A stretch of 10,942 nt of DNA from Eubacteriales bacterium (GTDB lineage Bacteria; Bacillota; Clostridia; Acetivibrionales; STF1-152): the NCBI GenBank assembly GCA_028703215.1, contig JAQVNH010000018.1:1-10942 (forward strand), written 5' to 3'. Below, piece after piece: positions 1 to 6,787 of this stretch. The position numbers and the translations under genes are program-made. The notes beneath the pieces are model-generated. The model was given only the letters and a program-made list of their open reading frames with translations. It was not told where the DNA came from and made no database searches. How positions within the stretch are numbered: the first letter of the stretch is position 1; each line of letters begins with the position of its first letter.

Positions 1-186
1 AGGGTCAAATTTCCTGTCGTGCCGGCTCCTCCCGAGGGACGCATTCAATATTTCGAAACCGGCGACATATACGATAAAATGCTTGTTGCGATAGAAATAA
101 GAGCATATTTTGTTCAAGACGGAAGAGCGTCTGTGCAGCTTGCCGACATAAAGGATACTGTGCAGGTCAATCTTATGATTCCGTAA
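1..186 (+). CDS. C-terminal tail of an upstream pilus-operon gene (5' truncated)
   Basis: An open frame enters from the left edge in frame 1 and ends at TAA 184-186, giving the last 61 residues of a protein whose start lies outside the window. The visible part has alternating hydrophobic and polar residues suggesting beta strands (for example MLVAIEIRAYF and ASVQLADI) and ends in a hydrophobic NLMIP. No catalytic motif is visible. It ends 20 bases before the next start, which has its own strong ribosome binding site, so it is probably co-transcribed with the pilus genes. By position, just before a PilW-like prepilin, it is most likely another minor pilin (PilV or GspH/I-like), because the beta-rich C-terminal half of such proteins has this character. 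That is inferred from context only; the diagnostic N-terminus cannot be seen. Confidence 0.7.
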   Translation, partial: RVKFPVVPAPPEGRIQYFETGDIYDKMLVAIEIRAYFVQDGRASVQLADIKDTVQVNLMIP

Positions 187-206
187 ACGAAAGAAAGGAG
201 AGGCAT

Positions 207-767
207 ATGGCCGGATCAGTAAAAACAAACATAAATACCCAAGATAAATCAGGGATAGAAAAGAAGCCAAAACACCGCTATGGACTTAAAGGACTGACAC
301 TGGTCGAGCTGGTCATATCGACGGCAATATTGTCGGTTATCCTGATCGCCTCCTTTTCTTTGGTACTGACAGGCATAAAGGTCTATCAGGCAAACACAAA
401 AGCGGTGACCGGCCAGAGCGCAGTCAGGAACGTCCTGATGCAGATGACCCGCGATATAAGGCGCATGGACTCGGTCGGCGCTTTCGATCAGGTCCTCTAT
501 GATGAAACGGGCATGCCCGCATTCAAAACATTGGATATAGGTTCTGATATAACATACAGATTGGACTGCGGCACAAAGGAGCTCACGCGCGAAATGAAAG
601 AGACCGACTTAAACGGAGTCGTACATGTTGTGGGAAGCCAAATGATCCCGGGGGTCAACGACATACGGGTGGTCATGAATGAACTGACCAGAACTGACAT
701 TTCAATTGCTATTCAAAGCAATTCGGATATGAAAACGATAGAAACACAAATTACATTCAGAAAGTAG
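207..767 (+). CDS. PilW/PulJ-type minor prepilin with type IV N-terminal cleavage site
   Basis: A 186-residue prepilin-like protein of the type IV pilus. A basic leader of about 29 residues ends in Lys28-Gly29, followed by LTLVELVIST. This matches the prepilin peptidase (PilD) site G|(F/L)xxxE, with Glu34 at +5 of the mature protein. A hydrophobic helix of about 25 residues follows (roughly 30-55), then a soluble domain of about 130 residues. The region after the helix, with QSAVRNVLMQMTRDIRRMDS, resembles PilW/PulJ (GspJ-type) minor pilins, which help prime fibre assembly; this sub-assignment is moderate. The start at ATG 207 is supported by a strong AAAGGAGAGG (194-203). The leader is longer than the 6-15 residues common in proteobacteria, but long leaders occur in Gram-positive pilins. 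It lies between the upstream partial gene and the PilX-like gene, in a pilMNO operon. Confidence 0.85.
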   Translation: MAGSVKTNINTQDKSGIEKKPKHRYGLKGLTLVELVISTAILSVILIASFSLVLTGIKVYQANTKAVTGQSAVRNVLMQMTRDIRRMDSVGAFDQVLYDETGMPAFKTLDIGSDITYRLDCGTKELTREMKETDLNGVVHVVGSQMIPGVNDIRVVMNELTRTDISIAIQSNSDMKTIETQITFRK

Positions 768-816
768 AACAAACGCCGCCGGAAATTTTGAAGAGCCGGA
801 CCTTTGCAAGCGAAGC

Positions 817-820
817 GGAG
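817..820 (+). promoter_or_regulatory. Ribosome binding site deciding the PilX-like start
   Basis: GGAG lies six bases before ATG 827, an ideal spacing. The upstream in-frame TTG at 788 has only a weak GGAAA before it. ATG 827 is therefore the preferred start, which shortens the longest reading by 13 residues. A further in-frame ATG at 836 is also possible but is less well spaced. Confidence 0.6.
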
Positions 821-826
821 AGCCAA

Positions 827-2230
827 ATGAAAGTGATGAAATTGAAAAAAAAGCGCATATCGGCAGAATTTAAAAAAGCAGAATGTAAAAAAATTGAGCA
901 TGCGGGTTCCCGGCGCGGCGCCGCTTTGCTTTCAACAATAATCGCAATGGCGATACTGACTATTTTGGGAACTTCGATCATATACGTGTCCGGAAGTAAT
1001 TTTTTGCAGTCAACCGCATACAAAAATTATGAGGAAGCATATTATGATTCGGAACAGATGCTCAGGCTCGGCAGCGAAGCAATCAAAAAAGCCGGAGTCA
1101 TTGAAATAGGGAAAATATTAAATTCAGGAGGGACATCGATAGGGGAAACTTTTACGCAGGATGTTATCCCGACCGCCTTGCTTCTCTTGCCATCCGACAT
1201 ATTGTCACCGGCAGCGGGGGAACCCGGCCTCGGCATAGCCTTGTCGGAAACCGATGCGGGAATGATCGAGCTTGTTGCAGTCGGGCAGGCGGGCGCTCAA
1301 AAAAGAAGTTCCCGAATGTCCATGACGCTTGCAGTGGCATACGGGACAGCTATCGCGCAGGGAGAGCAGATCTATCTGTATTCGGGTTACAGCATGCTTG
1401 TTGGGGGAGATATCTGGTTTCAAAACGTGATCGCCGCCAACTCCACTTTTACGGCAACACCTTTGGGAGCCCTGGCGGGCACTGTGATTCCCGATATCAG
1501 TTACTTGTATAATATTTCGGATACTATTCCCGAAGGATTTGTATGGTGGGACAGTGTCCAGGACGAATTATTCGCGCGTTTTGAAGGACGCGAAGAGGGT
1601 TTCACGCAGGTTGCCGATGACAAGATAGAAATACTTGCGACAGGCGCGAATTACCCGCTGAGTACAGTCAATATCGTTCAATCCGATTCGAGTATCAAGA
1701 TAGGGGATCTCAGCTTTCAGGATCTGAATAACAAAACCCTGCTTGTTCAGGGAGATGTAAATTTCGATAAAAATTTGATTTACAACCTCGGAAAGCTCTC
1801 GAATTTTATGGTTTTTGCCACAGGCAATATCTGCATAGACCTATCGCTCGGCGAAAACAACTTGCTGGACAACCTTTTTACTTACGCGGGAGGAGATATA
1901 TACTTTTATGGCTCGGGAGGAGTCAAGGAAAGTCATTATCTTACGGTATATGCAAATAATTTTTACTACACAAACAATAACCTCGGGGCGAAGAAACCTG
2001 ATTTTTACGGGCAGTTCCTGGTCAAGGGAACGCTTTCATTTGAAGTGACCAATGCAAGTTTAAAGGTCAACATGTATTACAACGAACAGTCGACCCTGGG
2101 CTACTACGAGAGAATGAAGATACTCGCGGATTATGCCGTTGTGGAGGACGGAGGCGAGGACAGCGTGCCGGGCGCCCCGTTCGGAAATCTTTTCAATGTC
2201 GGGAAAATAATAGAGATACAAACACCATAG
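827..2230 (+). CDS. Large PilX/GspK-like pseudopilin of the type IV pilus operon
   Basis: A 467-residue protein from ATG 827 (480 if TTG 788 is used). A very basic, Lys-rich leader of about 30 residues ends in RRG (29-31), followed by AALLSTIIAMAILTILG and a hydrophobic helix to about residue 55, then SGSNFLQSTAYKNYEEAYYDSE. This resembles the PilX N-terminal domain family (RGaaLl...AxxxAE-like). As in GspK and PilX-like proteins, position +5 after the putative cleavage site is Ser, not Glu. The remaining roughly 400 residues are far longer than a typical PilX (150-200). The second half is rich in Gly, Asn and Tyr with short strand-like segments such as LLVQGDVNFD, AGGDIYFYGSGG and GQFLVKGTLSFEV, which suggests a repetitive beta (solenoid-like) fold. 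It could be a tip-located subunit or adhesin; that is inference. It lies 59 bases after the PilW-like gene and 33 before pilM. Confidence 0.75.
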   Translation: MKVMKLKKKRISAEFKKAECKKIEHAGSRRGAALLSTIIAMAILTILGTSIIYVSGSNFLQSTAYKNYEEAYYDSEQMLRLGSEAIKKAGVIEIGKILNSGGTSIGETFTQDVIPTALLLLPSDILSPAAGEPGLGIALSETDAGMIELVAVGQAGAQKRSSRMSMTLAVAYGTAIAQGEQIYLYSGYSMLVGGDIWFQNVIAANSTFTATPLGALAGTVIPDISYLYNISDTIPEGFVWWDSVQDELFARFEGREEGFTQVADDKIEILATGANYPLSTVNIVQSDSSIKIGDLSFQDLNNKTLLVQGDVNFDKNLIYNLGKLSNFMVFATGNICIDLSLGENNLLDNLFTYAGGDIYFYGSGGVKESHYLTVYANNFYYTNNNLGAKKPDFYGQFLVKGTLSFEVTNASLKVNMYYNEQSTLGYYERMKILADYAVVEDGGEDSVPGAPFGNLFNVGKIIEIQTP

Positions 2231-2263
2231 ATTATTCAGTATTGAATATGTCAGGAGAAAAAA

Positions 2264-3310
2264 ATGGCAGTAATCCAAAAGAATATGATAGGAATCGACA
2301 TCGGAGCAAAAAGCATCAAAATGGTAAGTGTCAACAGACAGGGGAAAATAACGCGATATTCATACTCGGAGGTTCCGGAAGGCGTTATATCCGAAGGCAA
2401 GATCGAGTCTAAGCAAATATTTCTTCAAGCTATCAGAGAGGCAAAGAAAAAGCTGAGATCCGCGCAAAAGACCTGTGCGGTCACTATTAGCTGCTGTGAT
2501 ATCGTGATAAGACGCATAATGATACCGCTGATGGAGCAGGAAAATATTCCCGGCAGCATAGCTTTGGAATTATCGGATTTTTTACCGGCTGATACGGACA
2601 GATATTCCATAGACTACACGATATTAGACAAAGTCGAGACTGAAGACCGCAAAGAGCTTATGCTCAGTGTATTTGCAACTCCCGTCGAGCGTGTCGAGAG
2701 CTATGTCGCATGCTTGAAAGAAGCGGGATTTAAAGTAAAATATGTCGATGCCATGGAAAATGCATATGAAAAGCTTCACAAGTTTCTCCTGGCGTCTAAT
2801 AAGACAGCCGCTTCATCTTTTGCCTGCTTGTGTGTGGACAGTTCACACACATCGGTCTGCATTTACGGCAATTCAAGACTGTTCATCAGCAAAGCAATAA
2901 ATACGGGGGTAAAGAGGATATGCAAGGAAATTGCGGATAAAATCGGGCAGCCTGTGGAGATCGTAGAACGCTTTATATTTAAAAACGACACTTTGAGATA
3001 TGGCGAGACGCTCAATACAAAAAAGAAAATCATTGAGACATTTGTTAAAGAAATGTCATCGGAAGTTTTGAGGGTCATCGACTATTACAAAAGCAAAGCG
3101 GAAGAAAGCGACATCGAAATAATATACTTATCCGGAGGGTTGTCCCATATACAGGACATCGCGGCATTACTTAAAGAATCATTGGGCATTTCCGTGGCAT
3201 GCATGCACGAATATGTTGAAACCTTCTATAAATATGTTCCGCGAAAACATACCGGTTTTGAATATACAAACGCTTTCGCGGTGACATTCAGAGAGGATGG
3301 CAGACGATGA
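2264..3310 (+). CDS. pilM: Type IV pilus assembly protein PilM (actin-like ATPase)
   Basis: PilM is a cytoplasmic, FtsA/actin-like nucleotide-binding protein that binds the N-terminal tail of PilN and links the assembly ATPases to the membrane platform. At 348 residues it has the usual family length. The N-terminal phosphate-1 motif is clear at residues 9-20 (IGIDIGAKSIKM). The C-terminal nucleotide-binding motif IIYLSGGLSHI lies at about 286-296, followed by LLKESLGI. The middle segment ALELSDFLPAD...YSIDYTIL (about 100-121) corresponds to the conserved PilM region that usually reads like E-x-x-x-x-P-x-x...D-Y. The start at ATG 2264 has an AGGAG at 2253-2257. The next in-frame ATG, at 2285, would leave little room before the GIDIG motif and has no better binding site. 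The stop overlaps the pilN start (ATGA 3307-3310), so the two are translationally coupled. Confidence 0.95.
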   Translation: MAVIQKNMIGIDIGAKSIKMVSVNRQGKITRYSYSEVPEGVISEGKIESKQIFLQAIREAKKKLRSAQKTCAVTISCCDIVIRRIMIPLMEQENIPGSIALELSDFLPADTDRYSIDYTILDKVETEDRKELMLSVFATPVERVESYVACLKEAGFKVKYVDAMENAYEKLHKFLLASNKTAASSFACLCVDSSHTSVCIYGNSRLFISKAINTGVKRICKEIADKIGQPVEIVERFIFKNDTLRYGETLNTKKKIIETFVKEMSSEVLRVIDYYKSKAEESDIEIIYLSGGLSHIQDIAALLKESLGISVACMHEYVETFYKYVPRKHTGFEYTNAFAVTFREDGRR

Positions 3311-3855
3311 CAAAAACTGACATCAATCTGATACCCAGAAAAAAGGCTCCTCCAAAAGCAGTTTCCATAGGTGTGCCTGCGGCGATCGCCTTAATTGTTC
3401 TGCTTATATCCGCCGGATTTTATCTGCCCTCAAAAATGCTTGAATCAAAGCAGAGCGAGCTGTTGATTTTGGAAAACGAACTTTCGGGATATGCCGATAT
3501 AAAAACCGATTACCTTCTTAAAAGCAGGCGGCTTACTGCTCTCCAGGCGGAAAAAGACAATATTGACGGCTTTTTTTCAACAAACAGAGAGTCCTTGGAT
3601 ATGGCGACTGCGTTAGAAAAAATAATCCCGCCCTCAATAACAATACTGAAATATGAGTATGCTGTAGACAATATAACCATTTTTGGCTCTGCGACTGCGG
3701 ATACGGAGATTGCAGGATTTGAAGACAGCCTCTGGAGAAGCGGCATGTTTTCGGACATGATTCTTGGAACGATAAGCGGCGAGGAAGGCGTCAGGACATT
3801 TGATTTTGTTTTGATATACAAAGCGTCTCCGAAACAGGGGGGTGCCGCGCAATGA
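3307..3855 (+). CDS. pilN: Type IV pilus inner-membrane assembly protein PilN
   Basis: PilN is a bitopic membrane protein whose short cytoplasmic N-terminus docks into PilM and whose outer domain pairs with PilO. The diagnostic INLIP motif (INLLP family consensus) is at residues 6-10. It is followed by a basic stretch, one membrane helix at about residues 18-40 and a probable coiled coil at about 42-90. A small alpha/beta domain with ITILKYEYAVDNITIFGSA follows from about 111. Length (182 residues) is normal. A GAGAGG about ten bases upstream sits inside the end of pilM, and the start overlaps the pilM stop by four bases. Its own stop overlaps the pilO start in the same way. No frameshift or missing motif is seen. 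Confidence 0.93.
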   Translation: MTKTDINLIPRKKAPPKAVSIGVPAAIALIVLLISAGFYLPSKMLESKQSELLILENELSGYADIKTDYLLKSRRLTALQAEKDNIDGFFSTNRESLDMATALEKIIPPSITILKYEYAVDNITIFGSATADTEIAGFEDSLWRSGMFSDMILGTISGEEGVRTFDFVLIYKASPKQGGAAQ

Positions 3856-4415
3856 AGGGACTAAGCAAAAGGGAAGCCGTTATGCTTGCTGTGCTTTTCG
3901 CGGTGCTGACACTGGCAGGCTATTATAATTTCTTTCTCAAGGAGTATATCGAAAAAAACGACCTTGTAACGGCTCAGATAGCGGAAGCAAAAACTGAGAT
4001 TTCAGATTCGAAGGTCGTACAAAGCGCAATTATTTTGATTGATAAAAAAATCGAAGAGCTGACGAAAAGTATCGGAGAATACTCAAATGAATTGCTTCCG
4101 GGGCTCGACCGTCCTGAGATAATCAGAATCCTTGACACAGCAGCATATCCGTATTTGAGCGGCAGTACGGTCACTTTTGATTTGTCGCAAAAAGAAATGG
4201 GAACGAATTCTATCTATACTGTTGTGATATCGTTTAAAACGACCAAAGATAACTTTATGACAATATTGGAAAATCTGAGAGATGCAAACCTTGTCAACAG
4301 AGTAATAACATCATCGCTCAGCATCGATAATGCTGAAACGGATGAATGCTCTGCAATGATACTGCTTGAGGTACTCACGGGGAAAAATCCGACGGGGTCA
4401 TTCAAGACGGATTGA
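3852..4415 (+). CDS. pilO: Type IV pilus inner-membrane assembly protein PilO
   Basis: PilO is the partner of PilN: a single N-terminal membrane helix (about residues 8-29), a coiled coil (about 33-80), then a ferredoxin-like domain that dimerises with PilN. All three parts can be recognised in this 187-residue protein. The conserved feature RPEIIRILDTAA (about 87-98) and the strand YTVVISFKTTKDNFMTILENLRD (about 122-144) fit the PilO C-terminal domain, including the family's usual 'F..fl..LE' element. It starts by ATGA overlap with pilN; a G-rich GGGGGG lies eight bases upstream. In proteobacteria pilP and the secretin pilQ would follow. Here the operon ends and the next gene is convergent, as expected for a cell with no outer membrane. 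Confidence 0.9.
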   Translation: MKGLSKREAVMLAVLFAVLTLAGYYNFFLKEYIEKNDLVTAQIAEAKTEISDSKVVQSAIILIDKKIEELTKSIGEYSNELLPGLDRPEIIRILDTAAYPYLSGSTVTFDLSQKEMGTNSIYTVVISFKTTKDNFMTILENLRDANLVNRVITSSLSIDNAETDECSAMILLEVLTGKNPTGSFKTD

Positions 4416-4480
4416 CGAATCGGAACAGATGACTGCGATTTGAATTGGCAACAGGCTGGATTTCGGGCTGCAACGCTGCG
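4416..4480 (+). other. Convergent intergenic gap, pilO/tyrA
   Basis: The 65 bases between the ends of pilO (plus) and tyrA (minus) contain no gene. I looked for a GC-rich hairpin followed by a T-run in both directions and found none that convinces, so how transcription stops here is not visible. Confidence 0.6.
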
Positions 4481-5587
4481 TTAAAAATTGGCTGAATTGC
4501 TGAAGACTTTGAAGCCGCTGTTTTTGAGTAAAGAATAGGCCTTTGTCAGATCATCGCGGCCGGCAAGCGTTATTTTGAGACAGCCGCGGACATTTTCCCT
4601 GCTGTTTATGACATTCATATTCTTTATATTCAGCTGGTTTTTGCCAAGCAGCGTGGAAACTTCGCCGATCGCGCCGGGTTTGTCGACCATGTCGACCTCC
4701 AATTCATAGATCGGCTCGATAAGTCCTTTGCCCGAGTCTCTGAGAGTTGATCTGTAATTCCCCGCTCTCAGAAAAAAGTCTTTTATCTGCGCCGAGTTTC
4801 CTGATTTGACAGCGCTTCGGAGCTCTGAAAGTATGTTTTCATAACCGGAAAGCACATCCAATACCTTCTCCCTGTTGCTCAGGAGGATGTTTTCCCACAT
4901 CTCGGGATCGGACGACGCGATTCTTGTCATATCCCTGAACCCGCCGGCGGCAAGCATTTTCATGACTCCGCCTGTATCATAATCACCTGCGAGATTTACG
5001 AGCGCAGCGGCGGCAATATGAGGGATGTGGCTTATAACAGCTGTTATAAGATCATGCTCCTCGTGATCCAGCTCGATCGGAATGGCTCCGATGGAGCCGA
5101 CCAGCTGCTTCATTGCCTGAAGATCCGATTCTTCGCAATTTTCGCCGGGCGTCAGTATATAATACGCATTCTCAAACAGATGCGCGTAGCTTGAGCCATA
5201 GCCGGCTTTTTCAGACCCTGTCATCGGATGTCCGCCAATGAAACGCACTTTATGCTGCAATGACAAAGCAGCCCTGGACAACTCGCCCTTGGTGCTCGCA
5301 ACGTCTGTGATGATGCATTCCGGCTTAACTTTTCCGGAAAGTTTTGTCAGATAACTGACCGCTGTCCTGACCGGAGTGCAGATAAATATAATATCTGAAT
5401 TGTAAACGTATTCGTTAAGACCGGTGAAACCCCTTGTTATTGTGCCCTCGGCGACAGCTCTGTCGAGGATCTCCCGATTTCTCCCGACTGCGGTAATATC
5501 CTTGATTCCAGTCCTCTGTGTAAATGCTTTGGCCAGAGAACCTCCTATGAGGCCGATTCCTATTATCGAAATTTTATTGATTTCCAT
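4481..5587 (-). CDS. tyrA: Prephenate dehydrogenase with C-terminal ACT domain
   Basis: TyrA oxidatively decarboxylates prephenate to 4-hydroxyphenylpyruvate with NAD(P)+, the tyrosine-specific step after chorismate mutase. The protein has 368 residues from ATG at 5587. A Rossmann motif GIGLIGGS is at 10-17. The catalytic-region motif GGHPMTGSEKAG is at 118-129, with His120 expected to be functional, and a second conserved SHIPH is at 186-190. A C-terminal ACT domain runs from about 294 to 368 (LEVDMVDKPGAIGEVSTLL), which in homologues binds amino-acid effectors such as tyrosine. The frame stays open 14 codons further upstream, but a GGAGAGGAA (5596-5604, minus strand) sits eight bases before ATG 5587 and the protein then begins MEINKISIIG, as in the family. 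The start overlaps the end of aroF by 14 bases, showing an aroF-tyrA operon. There is no fused chorismate mutase. Confidence 0.95.
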   Translation of the reverse strand: MEINKISIIGIGLIGGSLAKAFTQRTGIKDITAVGRNREILDRAVAEGTITRGFTGLNEYVYNSDIIFICTPVRTAVSYLTKLSGKVKPECIITDVASTKGELSRAALSLQHKVRFIGGHPMTGSEKAGYGSSYAHLFENAYYILTPGENCEESDLQAMKQLVGSIGAIPIELDHEEHDLITAVISHIPHIAAAALVNLAGDYDTGGVMKMLAAGGFRDMTRIASSDPEMWENILLSNREKVLDVLSGYENILSELRSAVKSGNSAQIKDFFLRAGNYRSTLRDSGKGLIEPIYELEVDMVDKPGAIGEVSTLLGKNQLNIKNMNVINSRENVRGCLKITLAGRDDLTKAYSLLKNSGFKVFSNSANF

Positions 5588-6602
5588 AATGGAAATTCCT
5601 CTCCACGATTTTGGCAATTTGAGCAACATCCTTGCATACCAGGTCGAATTCTGAAGGAGTCAGCTGCTGAGCCGCATCAGACATCGCATGCATCGGGTCG
5701 GGGTGGACTTCTATTATCAAGCCGTCAGCCCCTGCGGCTATTGCGGCATTTGACAGAGAGTGGACATATCTTGAAAAACCTGCCGCATGGCTGGGATCAG
5801 CCAATATGGGAAGATGACTCTTGGATTTTATTACCGGAATCGAGCTGATATCCAAAGTGTATCTTGTCGAGGTTTCAAATGTGCGTATCCCTCTTTCGCA
5901 AAGAACTACGTTGTAGTTTCCCTCACTCATTATGTATTCAGCTGCATTGAGCCATTCTTCTATTGTTGTCGATGGACCGCGCTTGTAAAGCACGGGTTTT
6001 TGCGACTGGCCAACAGCTTTAAGCAACTGATAATTTTGTGCGTTTCTCGCGCCGATCTGGAACATGTCAGAGTAGTCGAAGGCGATTTCGACCGTATGTT
6101 CGCTGGTGACCTCTGTAATAACAGGCATACCGGTTTCTTCCCCGGCCTCTTTCAGATATTTGAGTCCTTCTTCTTCAAGTCCCTGAAACGAATATGGAGA
6201 AGTTCTGGGTTTGAAGGTCCCTCCCCGAAGTATTTTAGCGCCTGATTTTTTTACGTCTTTGGCCACTCCGATTATCTGCTTTCTGCTTTCCACCGAACAC
6301 GGACCGGCTATCATTACCAGCTCCGGTCCTCCTATCAAGACATCCTTGACTTTAACAACGCTTGAGACCGGCTGGAAGGAAAGGCTTGCCAGTTTATATG
6401 GCTCGACAATAGGCACAAGCTTTTCGACGCCGCCCATTAAGGTAAGAGGAACGTCGTCAAGCATTCTTTTGTCGCCGATAACGCCGATTATCGTGCGCTC
6501 CTCTCCTCTCGACAAGTGGACTCCCAAACCGAGAGTTTCAAGTGTTGAGGTAATATCGCTTATGTTTTTTTCAGTTGAATCGGGTTTCATAACAATGATC
6601 AA
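5574..6602 (-). CDS. aroF: 3-deoxy-7-phosphoheptulonate (DAHP) synthase, type I-beta, with N-terminal regulatory domain
   Basis: Condenses phosphoenolpyruvate and erythrose 4-phosphate to DAHP, the first step of the shikimate pathway. With the TTG start at 6602 it has 342 residues. An N-terminal ferredoxin-like domain (about 1-70, beginning MIIVMKPDSTEK) is typical of the Thermotoga-type enzyme, where it mediates feedback by tyrosine. The TIM-barrel motifs are AGPCSVES (99-106), KPRTSPYSFQG (131-141), IGARNAQNY (183-191), CERGIRTFE (235-243), DPSH (269-272) and EVHPDP (298-303). The expected metal ligands are Cys102, His272, Glu298 and Asp309. As far as I recall, these are the same numbers as in Thermotoga maritima DAHP synthase, which supports this start. 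The frame is open to a TTG at 6656, but no ribosome binding site supports that; an in-frame ATG at 6590 would remove the first strand. The gene is followed by overlapping tyrA. Confidence 0.95.
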   Translation of the reverse strand: MIIVMKPDSTEKNISDITSTLETLGLGVHLSRGEERTIIGVIGDKRMLDDVPLTLMGGVEKLVPIVEPYKLASLSFQPVSSVVKVKDVLIGGPELVMIAGPCSVESRKQIIGVAKDVKKSGAKILRGGTFKPRTSPYSFQGLEEEGLKYLKEAGEETGMPVITEVTSEHTVEIAFDYSDMFQIGARNAQNYQLLKAVGQSQKPVLYKRGPSTTIEEWLNAAEYIMSEGNYNVVLCERGIRTFETSTRYTLDISSIPVIKSKSHLPILADPSHAAGFSRYVHSLSNAAIAAGADGLIIEVHPDPMHAMSDAAQQLTPSEFDLVCKDVAQIAKIVERNFHYGNQ

Positions 6603-6610
6603 TGCGCACA

Positions 6611-6619
6611 CCTGCCTTT
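6611..6619 (-). promoter_or_regulatory. Ribosome binding site deciding the TTG start of aroF
   Basis: On the minus strand AAAGGCAGG ends eight bases before TTG 6602. Neither the upstream TTG at 6656 nor the downstream ATG at 6590 has a comparable site. The resulting N-terminus MIIVMKP is the usual one of this enzyme family. Confidence 0.5.
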
Positions 6620-6669
6620 CTGCGTTGACCGTCAAATAAGAAGTGTATCCGTCCAAGAATTTATAACAA

Positions 6670-6696
6670 TTTATACCAGCACCGCGCTTTTGTCAA
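6670..6696 (-). promoter_or_regulatory. Predicted promoter of the aroF-tyrA operon
   Basis: On the minus strand a perfect -35 TTGACA (6691-6696) is followed, after 15 bases, by TATAAA (6670-6675) preceded by TGG, an extended -10 that can compensate for the short spacer. Transcription would begin near 6663, leaving about 60 bases of leader before aroF. The -35 is shared with the divergent promoter for the gene at 6788. Confidence 0.55.
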
Positions 6697-6719
6697 GAAT
6701 TACATACTTGTATTATTAT
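6690..6719 (+). promoter_or_regulatory. Predicted promoter of the CofE-like gene
   Basis: TTGTCA at 6690-6695 is followed after 18 bases by TATTAT (6714-6719). A perfect TATAAT at 6719-6724 lies next to it but has no well-placed -35. The region is AT-rich and lies about 65 bases before the start codon. Its -35 overlaps the -35 of the opposite aroF promoter by five bases. Confidence 0.4.
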
Positions 6720-6787
6720 ATAATTGCTGTAAAATCAAATTCACGGAAGTCGATGGCATTATATACCAAAGGAAAGCTGGAGATAAT

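Noticed and set aside
788..826. Upstream TTG start for the PilX-like gene
   Set aside because: Only a weak purine stretch precedes it, while ATG 827 has GGAG at ideal spacing and still leaves a basic leader before the cleavage site.
5787..6245. Open frame of 152 codons on the plus strand inside aroF
   Set aside because: It lies entirely opposite the strongly conserved DAHP synthase barrel and shows no family motif; a shadow frame.
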